This document shows positions 16,150 to 23,746 of a DNA stretch of 52,540 bases, piece by piece. Position 1 is the first letter of the stretch, and every line of letters begins with the position of its first letter. This DNA is from GCA-2693325 sp964011675. GTDB taxonomy: Bacteria > Latescibacterota > UBA2968 > UBA8231. The position numbers and the translations under genes were made by a program. The notes beneath the pieces were generated by a model, which was given only the letters and a program-made list of their open reading frames with translations, did not search any database and was not told the DNA's origin. Location of the stretch: positions 1 through 52,540 of the forward strand of contig CAXGPR010000017.1 in NCBI GenBank assembly GCA_964011675.1. The letters are read 5' to 3'.

Positions 16150-17393
16150 GCATGGCACGTAGTGAACACAGTTTTATTGAGGAAAATGAAGCAGGTCTGT
16201 TGGAGATGTTGCAAGATATGGTGCGCGTGCCCACGGTAAATCCTCCGGGTGAGGGTTATCGAGAAATGGTCGACTTGTTGTCTGCTCAGAGCCGAGAAGC
16301 GGGGCTCGTGGTCGATATATATCAAGTGCCAGATGCGGAAGTACGTGCGCTCTTGGGATCCGCAGAGTATCCGCGCTATAATTTGATTGCTCGATGGGAC
16401 GTAGGTGCGGAAAAAACTGTACACTTCAACGCACACTACGACGTGGTGCCAGTTTCGGGTGCCTGGCGTTTTGGTGATGCATTTACCCCGGGGGTCTCTG
16501 GAGGCGCTGTTTACGGGCGAGGATCGGGCGATATGAAGGGATCGATTGCGGCTCTGCTCATGGCAGTTCGTGCGCTGCGCGAGAGTGGGAGTCAGCCTGC
16601 CTTCAACATAGAATGCTCCTTTACTGCTGATGAGGAAACGGGCGGCCAGCTGGGTGCGGGCTATGTAGTGAGAGAAGGGTTATGTAAGGCTGACTTCGCC
16701 GTTGTATGCGAAGGCGCTGCAGGTTCTTATGTGGGGTGTGGGCACAACGGCGTGCTCTGGTTGCGGGTTGACGTAGAGGGTAAGCCTGCTCATGCTTCGC
16801 GGCCGCAAGACGGCGTCAACGCCTTTGAGGCAATGGCCGCTATTTCAACAGGGCTGGATCACTATAAAAGGGGGCTGGTCTCTCTACAGCGGCGCTATCG
16901 AGATTTAAACGGAACGGAGCGCAATCCGACGCTTAACGTCGGCGGGGTATTTGCCGGTGGTGCAGGCGATAAAATAAATACGGTCCCAGCAAAGGCTATT
17001 TTCTCTCTCGATCGACGCCTTGTGCCCGGTGAGCAGATTGCGGTAGTGGAAAAAGAACTGCGAACTACGCTCGCGTCGCTAGCCGATGATCAAAAACCTG
17101 CTTCGTGCACGATTGGTGCTCCGCTGCGTATTGAGCCCTGCACCGTTGACGTGAAGCATCCCTTATGTCAGTCTTTTGCGGGCGCAGTGCGCAGCATCCG
17201 AAGGCGCACTGCAGGCTTTCGCATCACTGCGGGTTTTACCGATCTGCACTACTTTGTGGTTGATGGTGGGTTACCCGGTATAGGCTATGGAGTAAAGGGT
17301 GAAAATGCTCATGGCAACGACGAACGCGTGCGGATTCGCGACGTTGCTTTGACTGCTCGAACTTACGCCGAATTTATGCTGCGTGGCATATGA
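16146..17393 (+). CDS. M20-family metallo-amidohydrolase (ArgE/DapE-like)
   Basis: 415 residues. Di-zinc hydrolase of acylated amino acids or small peptides. H97 and D99 lie in HYDVVP, the bridging aspartate D129 in YGRGSGDMKG, and the catalytic and ligand glutamates in ADEETGG (161-167). A dimerisation domain follows with HASRPQDGVNAFEAM. ArgE, DapE and carboxypeptidase G2 share these residues, so the substrate is undetermined. It starts inside the last codon of the preceding gene (ATGA overlap; an alternative ATG lies six bases later) and is third in the operon, probably translationally coupled. Confidence 0.88.
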   Translation: MSMARSEHSFIEENEAGLLEMLQDMVRVPTVNPPGEGYREMVDLLSAQSREAGLVVDIYQVPDAEVRALLGSAEYPRYNLIARWDVGAEKTVHFNAHYDVVPVSGAWRFGDAFTPGVSGGAVYGRGSGDMKGSIAALLMAVRALRESGSQPAFNIECSFTADEETGGQLGAGYVVREGLCKADFAVVCEGAAGSYVGCGHNGVLWLRVDVEGKPAHASRPQDGVNAFEAMAAISTGLDHYKRGLVSLQRRYRDLNGTERNPTLNVGGVFAGGAGDKINTVPAKAIFSLDRRLVPGEQIAVVEKELRTTLASLADDQKPASCTIGAPLRIEPCTVDVKHPLCQSFAGAVRSIRRRTAGFRITAGFTDLHYFVVDGGLPGIGYGVKGENAHGNDERVRIRDVALTARTYAEFMLRGI

Positions 17394-17406
17394 TGGCAGA
17401 GTTCCA

Positions 17407-18138
17407 ATGACCCGACGTTTTCTCTGGTTATTTTACGACCACCTAGGCGGCGTTGTGTTATGTAATCTTCTCTGGAGTCTGATTAATATTCCCTACGTGT
17501 TCCTTGCACACTTGATTTTACAGACTGGACTTTCTGCTGGAACATGGTCCTCAGTGGGCGGCATCTTAGTAGCGCTGATTGCCGCATTTCTTTCTCCTCC
17601 ATCGCTCATTGTTTACTGGGTTGGTGCATCTTGGGTGCGTCGTCGTGAGGTGCATCTAAAAGAGGCCTGGTCTTTACTCAAAGCTCAGTTTATTCGCGCG
17701 CAAATATTGCAGTTAATCTTGGTAGTTGCTAGCGTAGCGCTTATTCTGAATGCTGCTTTTTACGTTGACTTTGCCGGATTGTTTGGACTTTTTCTCGCGG
17801 CACTTATGGGATGGCTGGTCGTTGCTACAGGTCTGGTAGGACTTTACTGTCTACCTCTCTTAGTTACGCAGGACACCGGCGTTTGGCAGACGCTGCGTCA
17901 GAGCCTGCTGCTTGCGGTCACTCACCCTGGATTTTCGTTAAAGGGAGGCATTGTATTTCTTCTTTTTTTGGCGCTGGGCGCGGTTAGTGGAATCGGATTT
18001 TTCTGTGGCCTTTTCGTCGCCTGGTCCTTATGGTTTAACACGTATCTACGAGGCATGTTGATGGAATACACGGGTGAGTCTTGGGGAGGAGAAGAAGAGC
18101 GTTCACTCCGCGAAATAATTCGTCCTTGGGAAAGTTGA
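17407..18138 (+). CDS. DUF624/YesL-like integral membrane protein
   Basis: About 243 residues with roughly five or six hydrophobic helices. The beginning RRFLWLFYDHLGGVVLCNLLW and the later VHLKEAWSLLKAQF resemble the YesL/DUF624 group of Gram-positive membrane proteins of unknown role, often near sugar-transport genes. I am not sure of the family. Start choice is uncertain: ATG 17407 is used, but an in-frame GTG at 17383 overlaps the M20 gene and neither has a strong ribosome-binding site. Fourth gene of the operon. Function unknown. Confidence 0.7.
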   Translation: MTRRFLWLFYDHLGGVVLCNLLWSLINIPYVFLAHLILQTGLSAGTWSSVGGILVALIAAFLSPPSLIVYWVGASWVRRREVHLKEAWSLLKAQFIRAQILQLILVVASVALILNAAFYVDFAGLFGLFLAALMGWLVVATGLVGLYCLPLLVTQDTGVWQTLRQSLLLAVTHPGFSLKGGIVFLLFLALGAVSGIGFFCGLFVAWSLWFNTYLRGMLMEYTGESWGGEEERSLREIIRPWES

Positions 18139-18147
18139 GCGCGCGCT

Positions 18148-19710
18148 TTGGAACTCGTAAAAGTCGTCAATAGCCGACAGATGTATGAGGTCGATCAAAG
18201 AACGATCTGCGAATTTGGAACTGCTGGCCGTGAACTGATGGAGCGTGCCGGTAGGGCAGTTGTAGAGGCGATTGCTGCGCGCTGGGACGGTCTAGCTGGT
18301 CTTCGGGTGGTCGTAGTTTGTGGCAAGGGAAATAACGGGGGTGATGGATATGTCGTTGCGCGCTTGCTGCATCAGAATGCTGCTCAGGTGGATCTGTTCT
18401 TAGCTACTGAGCGGGCAGCCGTTGGTGGAGATGCTGCAGATCATTTATTCGATACAGAGCAGGCTGGCGTGCCGGTAAATGAATTGTCCGACTGTTCATT
18501 CGAGGCGCTAGACCGCTCAGTCGTGGAATGCGATCTCGTAGTTGACGCATTGCTGGGCATTGGGCTACGCGGTGCGCCCCGCGACATCGCCGCGCTGATA
18601 ATTGACAGAATCAACGATTCGGGTCGTCCAGTGATGGCCGTCGATATCCCCTCAGGCGTAGAAGCCGACACGGGTGTGACGCCTGGCAAAAGCGTGCGTG
18701 CGATGGTAACCGTCACGTTTGGGCTGCCCAAAGTCGGCCATCTATTTTTTCCCGGTAAGGCGTGCTGCGGCGCATTGCATCTGGTTGATATCGGCTTTGC
18801 TGAGCCCGCGCTGGAAGATGTTCAGCCAGTGGCTCGCCTGCTGGACCGCGACGCAATGAATTCACTGTTGCCAAGACGGTCAGGAGACGTGCATAAGGGA
18901 AGCTGCGGTACCGTGGCCGTAGTTGCTGGCTCAGTCGGTATGACGGGTGCCGCAGCGCTGACAGCCGAGGCGGCATTGCGTGCGGGCACTGGACGCGTCT
19001 CCCTGGGCATACCGGAGAGCCTCAATGACATTCTGGAAGTTAAATTGACCGAAGTCATGACGCTGCCTCTTCCCGAAGTGCGTCGCCATCGCTGCCTGTC
19101 TCTGCGTGCGCTTGGTCAGGTTGAACTGCTGTGTGAACAGGTGGATGTTTTGGCTTTGGGCCCCGGACTGGGTCGACATCGAGAGACGGCCGAATTCGTT
19201 CGTCGGATTGCAAAACGCTGCCGTTCTCCTCTGGTCGTGGATGCAGACGGTCTCAATGCCTGTGCCGGATGCCATGATCTATTTACAACGCGTTCGGAGG
19301 AAACCATCTTAACGCCTCACGTAGGTGAGTTCGCTCGGTTGAGCGGTTATTCAAGGGAAGATATTCTCGTCAGCCCGATTGAACTGAGTCGCACTTATGC
19401 AGTTGAAAACGGAGTCGTCCTCGTCCTAAAAGGAGCGCCTTCTGTCATTGCATCTCCGGACGGTTCGGTTATGATCAATTCGACGGGTAACGCCGGTATG
19501 GCCACGGCGGGATCGGGCGACGTGCTCACGGGACTTATTGCGGGATTTTGGGCACAGGATATGCCTGCTGTCTGGGCCGCTAGCTTGGCTGTATACCTAC
19601 ACGGTTTGGCCGGCGACCGCGCCAGAGATCGGTTAAGCGAATGGAGTCTGATGGCGGGAGACCTTCTGACCGAAGTGCCAACCGCTCTAGCTGAACTGTC
19701 CCGTTCTTAG
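18148..19710 (+). CDS. nnr: bifunctional NAD(P)H-hydrate repair enzyme (epimerase NnrE + dehydratase NnrD)
   Basis: 520 residues. The N-terminal YjeF epimerase domain (about 1-215) has RELMERAG and VVCGKGNNGGDGYVVARLL; the C-terminal ribokinase-like dehydratase (about 225-515) has GSVGMTGAAALTAEAALRAG, LALGPGLGR and GNAGMATAGSGDVLTGLIAG. Together they convert damaged (R/S)-NAD(P)HX back to NAD(P)H. The start is a TTG at 18148: it gives the family N-terminus (VVNSRQMYEVDQRTI) and no earlier ATG exists. Last gene of the operon led by the Nramp-like transporter. Co-transcription with a nucleotidylyltransferase fusion supports a nicotinamide-nucleotide theme. Confidence 0.95.
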   Translation: MELVKVVNSRQMYEVDQRTICEFGTAGRELMERAGRAVVEAIAARWDGLAGLRVVVVCGKGNNGGDGYVVARLLHQNAAQVDLFLATERAAVGGDAADHLFDTEQAGVPVNELSDCSFEALDRSVVECDLVVDALLGIGLRGAPRDIAALIIDRINDSGRPVMAVDIPSGVEADTGVTPGKSVRAMVTVTFGLPKVGHLFFPGKACCGALHLVDIGFAEPALEDVQPVARLLDRDAMNSLLPRRSGDVHKGSCGTVAVVAGSVGMTGAAALTAEAALRAGTGRVSLGIPESLNDILEVKLTEVMTLPLPEVRRHRCLSLRALGQVELLCEQVDVLALGPGLGRHRETAEFVRRIAKRCRSPLVVDADGLNACAGCHDLFTTRSEETILTPHVGEFARLSGYSREDILVSPIELSRTYAVENGVVLVLKGAPSVIASPDGSVMINSTGNAGMATAGSGDVLTGLIAGFWAQDMPAVWAASLAVYLHGLAGDRARDRLSEWSLMAGDLLTEVPTALAELSRS

Positions 19711-19721
19711 CGGGGTTTTAC

Positions 19722-19750
19722 TTGACACAGGTTAGGCAATACCGTACTGT
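19722..19750 (+). promoter_or_regulatory. promoter for the tail-anchored protein gene
   Basis: TTGACA at 19722-19727, 17-bp spacer and TACTGT at 19745-19750, about 105 bp before the start codon at 19854. It lies just after the nnr stop. Confidence 0.5.
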
Positions 19751-19801
19751 ATTGTGTGGTTTTTTGTGGGCGTTACGTTACACGTTATATCCGACATAAA
19801 T

Positions 19802-19834
19802 ATATACCTAAGTCTTTGTTGTACATAGGTATAT
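19802..19834 (+). promoter_or_regulatory. 9-bp inverted repeat in the leader of the tail-anchored protein gene
   Basis: ATATACCTA (19802-19810) and TAGGTATAT (19826-19834) are perfect inverted arms around 15 nt, ending 19 bases before the ATG. No T tract follows. It could be an operator or an mRNA hairpin near the ribosome-binding site. Confidence 0.45.
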
Positions 19835-19853
19835 CTAGGGCAGAGAGCGAAAC

Positions 19854-20375
19854 ATGTCTCGCGTGAAAGAAGCCATAGAAGAAGTGATTGAGGAATCCTA
19901 TTTAAGGGGTCTCTCAGATAAAGAGATTCGCTCGGATTTCAAGCGCTTTATCGACACCTGTTTCTCCGTCTTGCAGTCGAATGTAAAAGATCGAGAATCC
20001 ATAGGAACACTGACCGAAGAGCTGGCGCGCGAGAAGGCGTGCATTCTGATTGCAGATCACGCTCTCGATAGTCAGGGGGATGCGGCAGTAGCTGGTACTT
20101 CGGGTGTTAGTGGTGAGACTCAAGAGGTCTTTGCTGAGAAGGTCGCACGGCGTAAGCGGTTGATTCTTAAGGCGATTGCCGAATACGATCCTGATCTTGT
20201 GCGATTAATTGACGCGCAACGCTTTCAGGGAGATGGTAGTCAAGAGCCAGCCGGGCGCGTAAAAAAGGTTCGCAACTGGGAAGAGCATCGCGTGCTCTTT
20301 CTCAAGTGGGGGTATGCTGCTACAGTGGCTCTGATTGTGTTGCTCATCTATTTGGGTATCAAACCGAGTCCCTAA
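19854..20375 (+). CDS. hypothetical protein with a single C-terminal membrane anchor
   Basis: 173 residues, family not recognised. The first 60 residues are charged and helical (KEAIEEVIEESYLRGLSDKE), with possible coiled coil. The middle is acidic, and a basic patch (VARRKRLILKA) lies around 98-108. Residues about 153-169 (GYAATVALIVLLIYLGI) form the only hydrophobic segment, only four residues from the end, so this looks like a tail-anchored cytoplasmic protein rather than a secreted one. GGGCAGAGAG precedes the ATG. It has its own promoter and is followed by the carB leader. Function unknown. Confidence 0.75.
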   Translation: MSRVKEAIEEVIEESYLRGLSDKEIRSDFKRFIDTCFSVLQSNVKDRESIGTLTEELAREKACILIADHALDSQGDAAVAGTSGVSGETQEVFAEKVARRKRLILKAIAEYDPDLVRLIDAQRFQGDGSQEPAGRVKKVRNWEEHRVLFLKWGYAATVALIVLLIYLGIKPSP

Positions 20376-20381
20376 TGGCTT

Positions 20382-20414
20382 GGCGAAGTGCACGGACATG
20401 CTCGTCTCTTCGCC
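20382..20414 (+). promoter_or_regulatory. first hairpin of the carB leader region
   Basis: GGCGAAG (20382-20388) pairs with CTTCGCC (20408-20414) around a 19-nt loop. No T run follows. It begins seven bases after the preceding stop codon and lies 39 bp before a terminator-like hairpin. Confidence 0.4.
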
Positions 20415-20452
20415 CCCCTATATATCTTGTAAATCGGAGTTCCATGAAAGAG

Positions 20453-20481
20453 GAGATGTGCTCCAGCGCATCTCTGTTTTT
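20453..20481 (+). terminator. intrinsic terminator or attenuator 38 bp before carB
   Basis: GAGATG (20453-20458) pairs with CATCTC (20469-20474); three further inner pairs, one of them G-U, close a TCCA loop, and TGTTTTT follows. It may simply end the upstream gene. No promoter is obvious between it and the carB start at 20520, so it could equally act as an attenuator for the pyrimidine/arginine gene. Confidence 0.6.
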
Positions 20482-20519
20482 GTGTGTGCTCTCAACCGTT
20501 CAGTAAAGACGATATACGC

Positions 20520-23500
20520 ATGCCTAAGCGCACAGATATAAATAAGATCATGCTGATTGGGTCTGGCCCCATAGTGATAGGCCAGGCCTGTGAATTCGAT
20601 TACTCTGGGACGCAAGCCTGTAAGGCCCTGCGCGAGGAGGGCTACGAAATCGTGTTGGTCAACAGCAATCCTGCGACAATCATGACGGATCCAGAGATGG
20701 CCGATCGCACGTATGTAGAGCCCATCACGCCAGAAATATGCGCAAAAATTATTGTCGAGGAGCGCCCCCAGGCTTTGTTGCCAACGCTGGGAGGACAAAC
20801 TGCGCTTAATACGGCGGTCGCGCTGGCTGAAAAGGGCGTGCTCGACGAGTTCGGCGTCGAGTTAATCGGAGCTAAATTAGATGCTATAAAGACGGCAGAG
20901 GATCGGGAACTGTTTAAGGAAGCTATGGACCGTGCTGGTCTCGATATGCCTCGCGGTTTCTTTGTTCACTCCCTGGAAAAGGCGTTGCTTCATCAGGCGG
21001 ATTTAGGCTATCCGACAATTATTCGTCCTTCATTTACGATGGGTGGAAGTGGAGGGGGAATAGCATACAACGCTGAGGAGTTCGAGCGGATCGTATCGCA
21101 CGGCCTCGATTTAAGTCCGACTAACGAAGTGCTGATTGAAGAGTCGGTTCTGGGGTGGAAAGAGTATGAGCTAGAGGTGATGCGGGATCACGCCGATAAC
21201 GTGGTCATCATATGTTCGATTGAGAATTTTGATCCCATGGGTGTTCACACGGGCGACAGTTTGACCGTCGCTCCAGCGCAAACGCTGTCTGATAGGGAGT
21301 ATCAGGTCATGCGCGATGCGGCAATCCGAGTTATTCGCGAAATTGGCGTTGATACGGGCGGTTCCAACATCCAGTTCGCTGTCAATCCAACGGACGGGCG
21401 GATGACCGTGATTGAAATGAACCCGCGGGTTTCGCGATCCTCGGCATTGGCATCAAAGGCCACGGGATTTCCCATCGCGAAGATTGCTGCCAAGCTGGCA
21501 GTTGGATACAGCCTTGATGAAATACCCAACGATATTACCCGAGAGACGCCCGCTTCTTTTGAGCCGACAATAGACTATGTCGTGACAAAAATACCTCGCT
21601 TTACGTTTGAAAAATTCCCGAATACCCCCGACGCTCTTGATACGCAAATGCGCTCGGTCGGTGAGACCATGTCCATCGGCCGGACATTTAAGGAGTCTCT
21701 GCAGAAAGGGCTGCGGTCTCTCGAGGTGGGCCGGGCTGGGTGGGGCTCAGATGGAAAGGATTTTTCACCGGACAAGGTGAGCGATAAGGCGCTAAGAGAA
21801 AAGCTTCTCATGCCTAATTCACAGCGCATTTTCTATCTAAAGCTGGCTATGGAAAAGGGGTATTCGATTGATCAACTCTACCAGCTGACGGGTATCGATC
21901 CGTGGTTTTTAGACCATCTTCTGCAACTCATTGAATGCGAAGAAGAACTGCGATCGGCTGGTGGCCTGGATCGAGTTGATCTTTTACGTCGCGCTAAAGA
22001 GTGGGGGTTTAGCGATCGCCAGATAGCACACATACTCGGAATTGAAGAAGGTGCTGTGCGGGGTCAGCGTCACGCATCGAGCATATTGCCCGTTTACAAG
22101 ACCGTCGATACCTGCGCTGCGGAGTTTGCCGCCTACACGCCTTATCACTATTCGGCATACGATCGCGAAGATGAAGTAGAACGGACGGAAAAAAAGAAGA
22201 TCATGATTTTGGGCGGTGGTCCTAATCGGATCGGTCAGGGCATCGAATTTGATTATTGCTGTGTTCACGCTTGCTTTGCTCTGCGTGAAGATGGCTTCGA
22301 AACCATTATGGTCAACAGTAATCCCGAAACAGTCAGCACGGATTATGACACGGCCAACAAGCTCTACTTTGAACCCCTTACAGTTGAGGATGTCTTGCAC
22401 ATCGTAGAAAGAGAGAAACCAAACGGAGTGATTGTGCAGTTTGGGGGGCAGACTCCACTCAACCTAGCCGCTGAGTTGGAGCGGGAGGGCGTGCCAATCG
22501 TGGGGACGACGCCGGCTAGTATAGACCTTGCCGAAGACAGAGAACGCTTTGGGAACCTTCTGGACGAACTGGATATTCGCCAGCCTGAAAACGGTATGGC
22601 GAGCAGTTTCCCAGAAGCCAAAGAGGTGGCGGAGCGCATCGGATATCCCGTATTGGTGCGACCGTCTTACGTCTTGGGTGGACGGGCTATGGTCATCGTA
22701 TACGACGCGCCAAGTCTGGAGAGCTACATGCTGCAGGCCATTGACCTTTCTCCGGAAAGGCCTGTGCTAATCGACCGTTACTTGGAAGGTGCTGAAGAAT
22801 TTGATGTCGATGCAGTTTCGGACGGTAAAGACGTCGTAATCGGCGGCATCATGCAGCATATAGAGCATGCCGGTGTCCACTCTGGAGACAGCGCCTGTGT
22901 GTTGCCTCCTTACAGCATCACGCCAGAAAATCTCCAGTATTTACGCGACCACACGCACGCGCTGGCCCGCGCGCTGAACGTCGTCGGGCTCATGAACGTT
23001 CAATATGCTATCCACGACGGGCAAGTCTACGTGCTTGAAGTCAACCCACGTGCCTCGCGGACGGTGCCCTTCGTGAGTAAGGCCATTGGTCGGCCGCTTG
23101 CAAAGATTGCCGCGCGCGTTATGGTTGGAATGAGCTTGGAAGAGCAGGGAATACGAGATGAGATTGTGCCCGAACACGTTTCGGTTAAGGAAGCCGTCCT
23201 GCCTTTCATTAAGTTCCCCGGAGCAGACAGCGTGCTGGGTCCAGAAATGAAGTCAACGGGGGAAGTCATGGGCATTGGCCACGATTTTGGTACGGCTTTC
23301 CTCAAGGCACAGATGGGAGCAAATGCCGTCTTACCCGCGACTGGTCGCGTATTCATCAGCGTTGCCGACAGGGATAAGCCATCGATTGTGCCCGTTGCTC
23401 AGCGCTTAGTAGAATCGGGTTTCTCCATTGTTGCAACGCAGGGGACACGGGATTTCCTTACAGAGAATGGTGTAGAAGCAGAATCTATCCGAAAAGTGCA

Positions 23501-23741
23501 TGAAGGTCGTCCACACGTCGAAGATGCTATACGGAACCGAGACATCGCATTGGTCATAAACACCCCGCTGGACGAGCCTTCGCAGTACGATGATTTTGTC
23601 GTACGGCGTACGGCTGTCATGAATAATGTGCCCTATACAACGACGCTTGCCGGTGCGCGTGCAGCAGCCGAAGGCATTGCGGCGCTGCTGCGGTCTGGCC
23701 TTGACGTGAGTGCACTGCAAGATTATCACGTCGACTCCTAA
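20520..23741 (+). CDS. carB: carbamoyl-phosphate synthase large subunit
   Basis: 1073 residues, the same length as the E. coli enzyme. Makes carbamoyl phosphate from bicarbonate, ammonia and two ATP for pyrimidine and arginine synthesis. Two ATP-grasp halves each begin with the family loop: KIMLIGSGPIVIGQACEFDY and KIMILGGGPNRIGQGIEFDY. Between them is the oligomerisation domain, and the last 140 residues form the MGS-like allosteric domain. Both halves keep PRVSRSSALASKATG or PRASRTVPFVSKAIG. The start at 20520 is chosen by homology. carA is not adjacent, so the subunits are encoded apart. The leader holds two hairpins. Confidence 0.97.
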   Translation: MPKRTDINKIMLIGSGPIVIGQACEFDYSGTQACKALREEGYEIVLVNSNPATIMTDPEMADRTYVEPITPEICAKIIVEERPQALLPTLGGQTALNTAVALAEKGVLDEFGVELIGAKLDAIKTAEDRELFKEAMDRAGLDMPRGFFVHSLEKALLHQADLGYPTIIRPSFTMGGSGGGIAYNAEEFERIVSHGLDLSPTNEVLIEESVLGWKEYELEVMRDHADNVVIICSIENFDPMGVHTGDSLTVAPAQTLSDREYQVMRDAAIRVIREIGVDTGGSNIQFAVNPTDGRMTVIEMNPRVSRSSALASKATGFPIAKIAAKLAVGYSLDEIPNDITRETPASFEPTIDYVVTKIPRFTFEKFPNTPDALDTQMRSVGETMSIGRTFKESLQKGLRSLEVGRAGWGSDGKDFSPDKVSDKALREKLLMPNSQRIFYLKLAMEKGYSIDQLYQLTGIDPWFLDHLLQLIECEEELRSAGGLDRVDLLRRAKEWGFSDRQIAHILGIEEGAVRGQRHASSILPVYKTVDTCAAEFAAYTPYHYSAYDREDEVERTEKKKIMILGGGPNRIGQGIEFDYCCVHACFALREDGFETIMVNSNPETVSTDYDTANKLYFEPLTVEDVLHIVEREKPNGVIVQFGGQTPLNLAAELEREGVPIVGTTPASIDLAEDRERFGNLLDELDIRQPENGMASSFPEAKEVAERIGYPVLVRPSYVLGGRAMVIVYDAPSLESYMLQAIDLSPERPVLIDRYLEGAEEFDVDAVSDGKDVVIGGIMQHIEHAGVHSGDSACVLPPYSITPENLQYLRDHTHALARALNVVGLMNVQYAIHDGQVYVLEVNPRASRTVPFVSKAIGRPLAKIAARVMVGMSLEEQGIRDEIVPEHVSVKEAVLPFIKFPGADSVLGPEMKSTGEVMGIGHDFGTAFLKAQMGANAVLPATGRVFISVADRDKPSIVPVAQRLVESGFSIVATQGTRDFLTENGVEAESIRKVHEGRPHVEDAIRNRDIALVINTPLDEPSQYDDFVVRRTAVMNNVPYTTTLAGARAAAEGIAALLRSGLDVSALQDYHVDS

Positions 23742-23746
23742 GCTGA

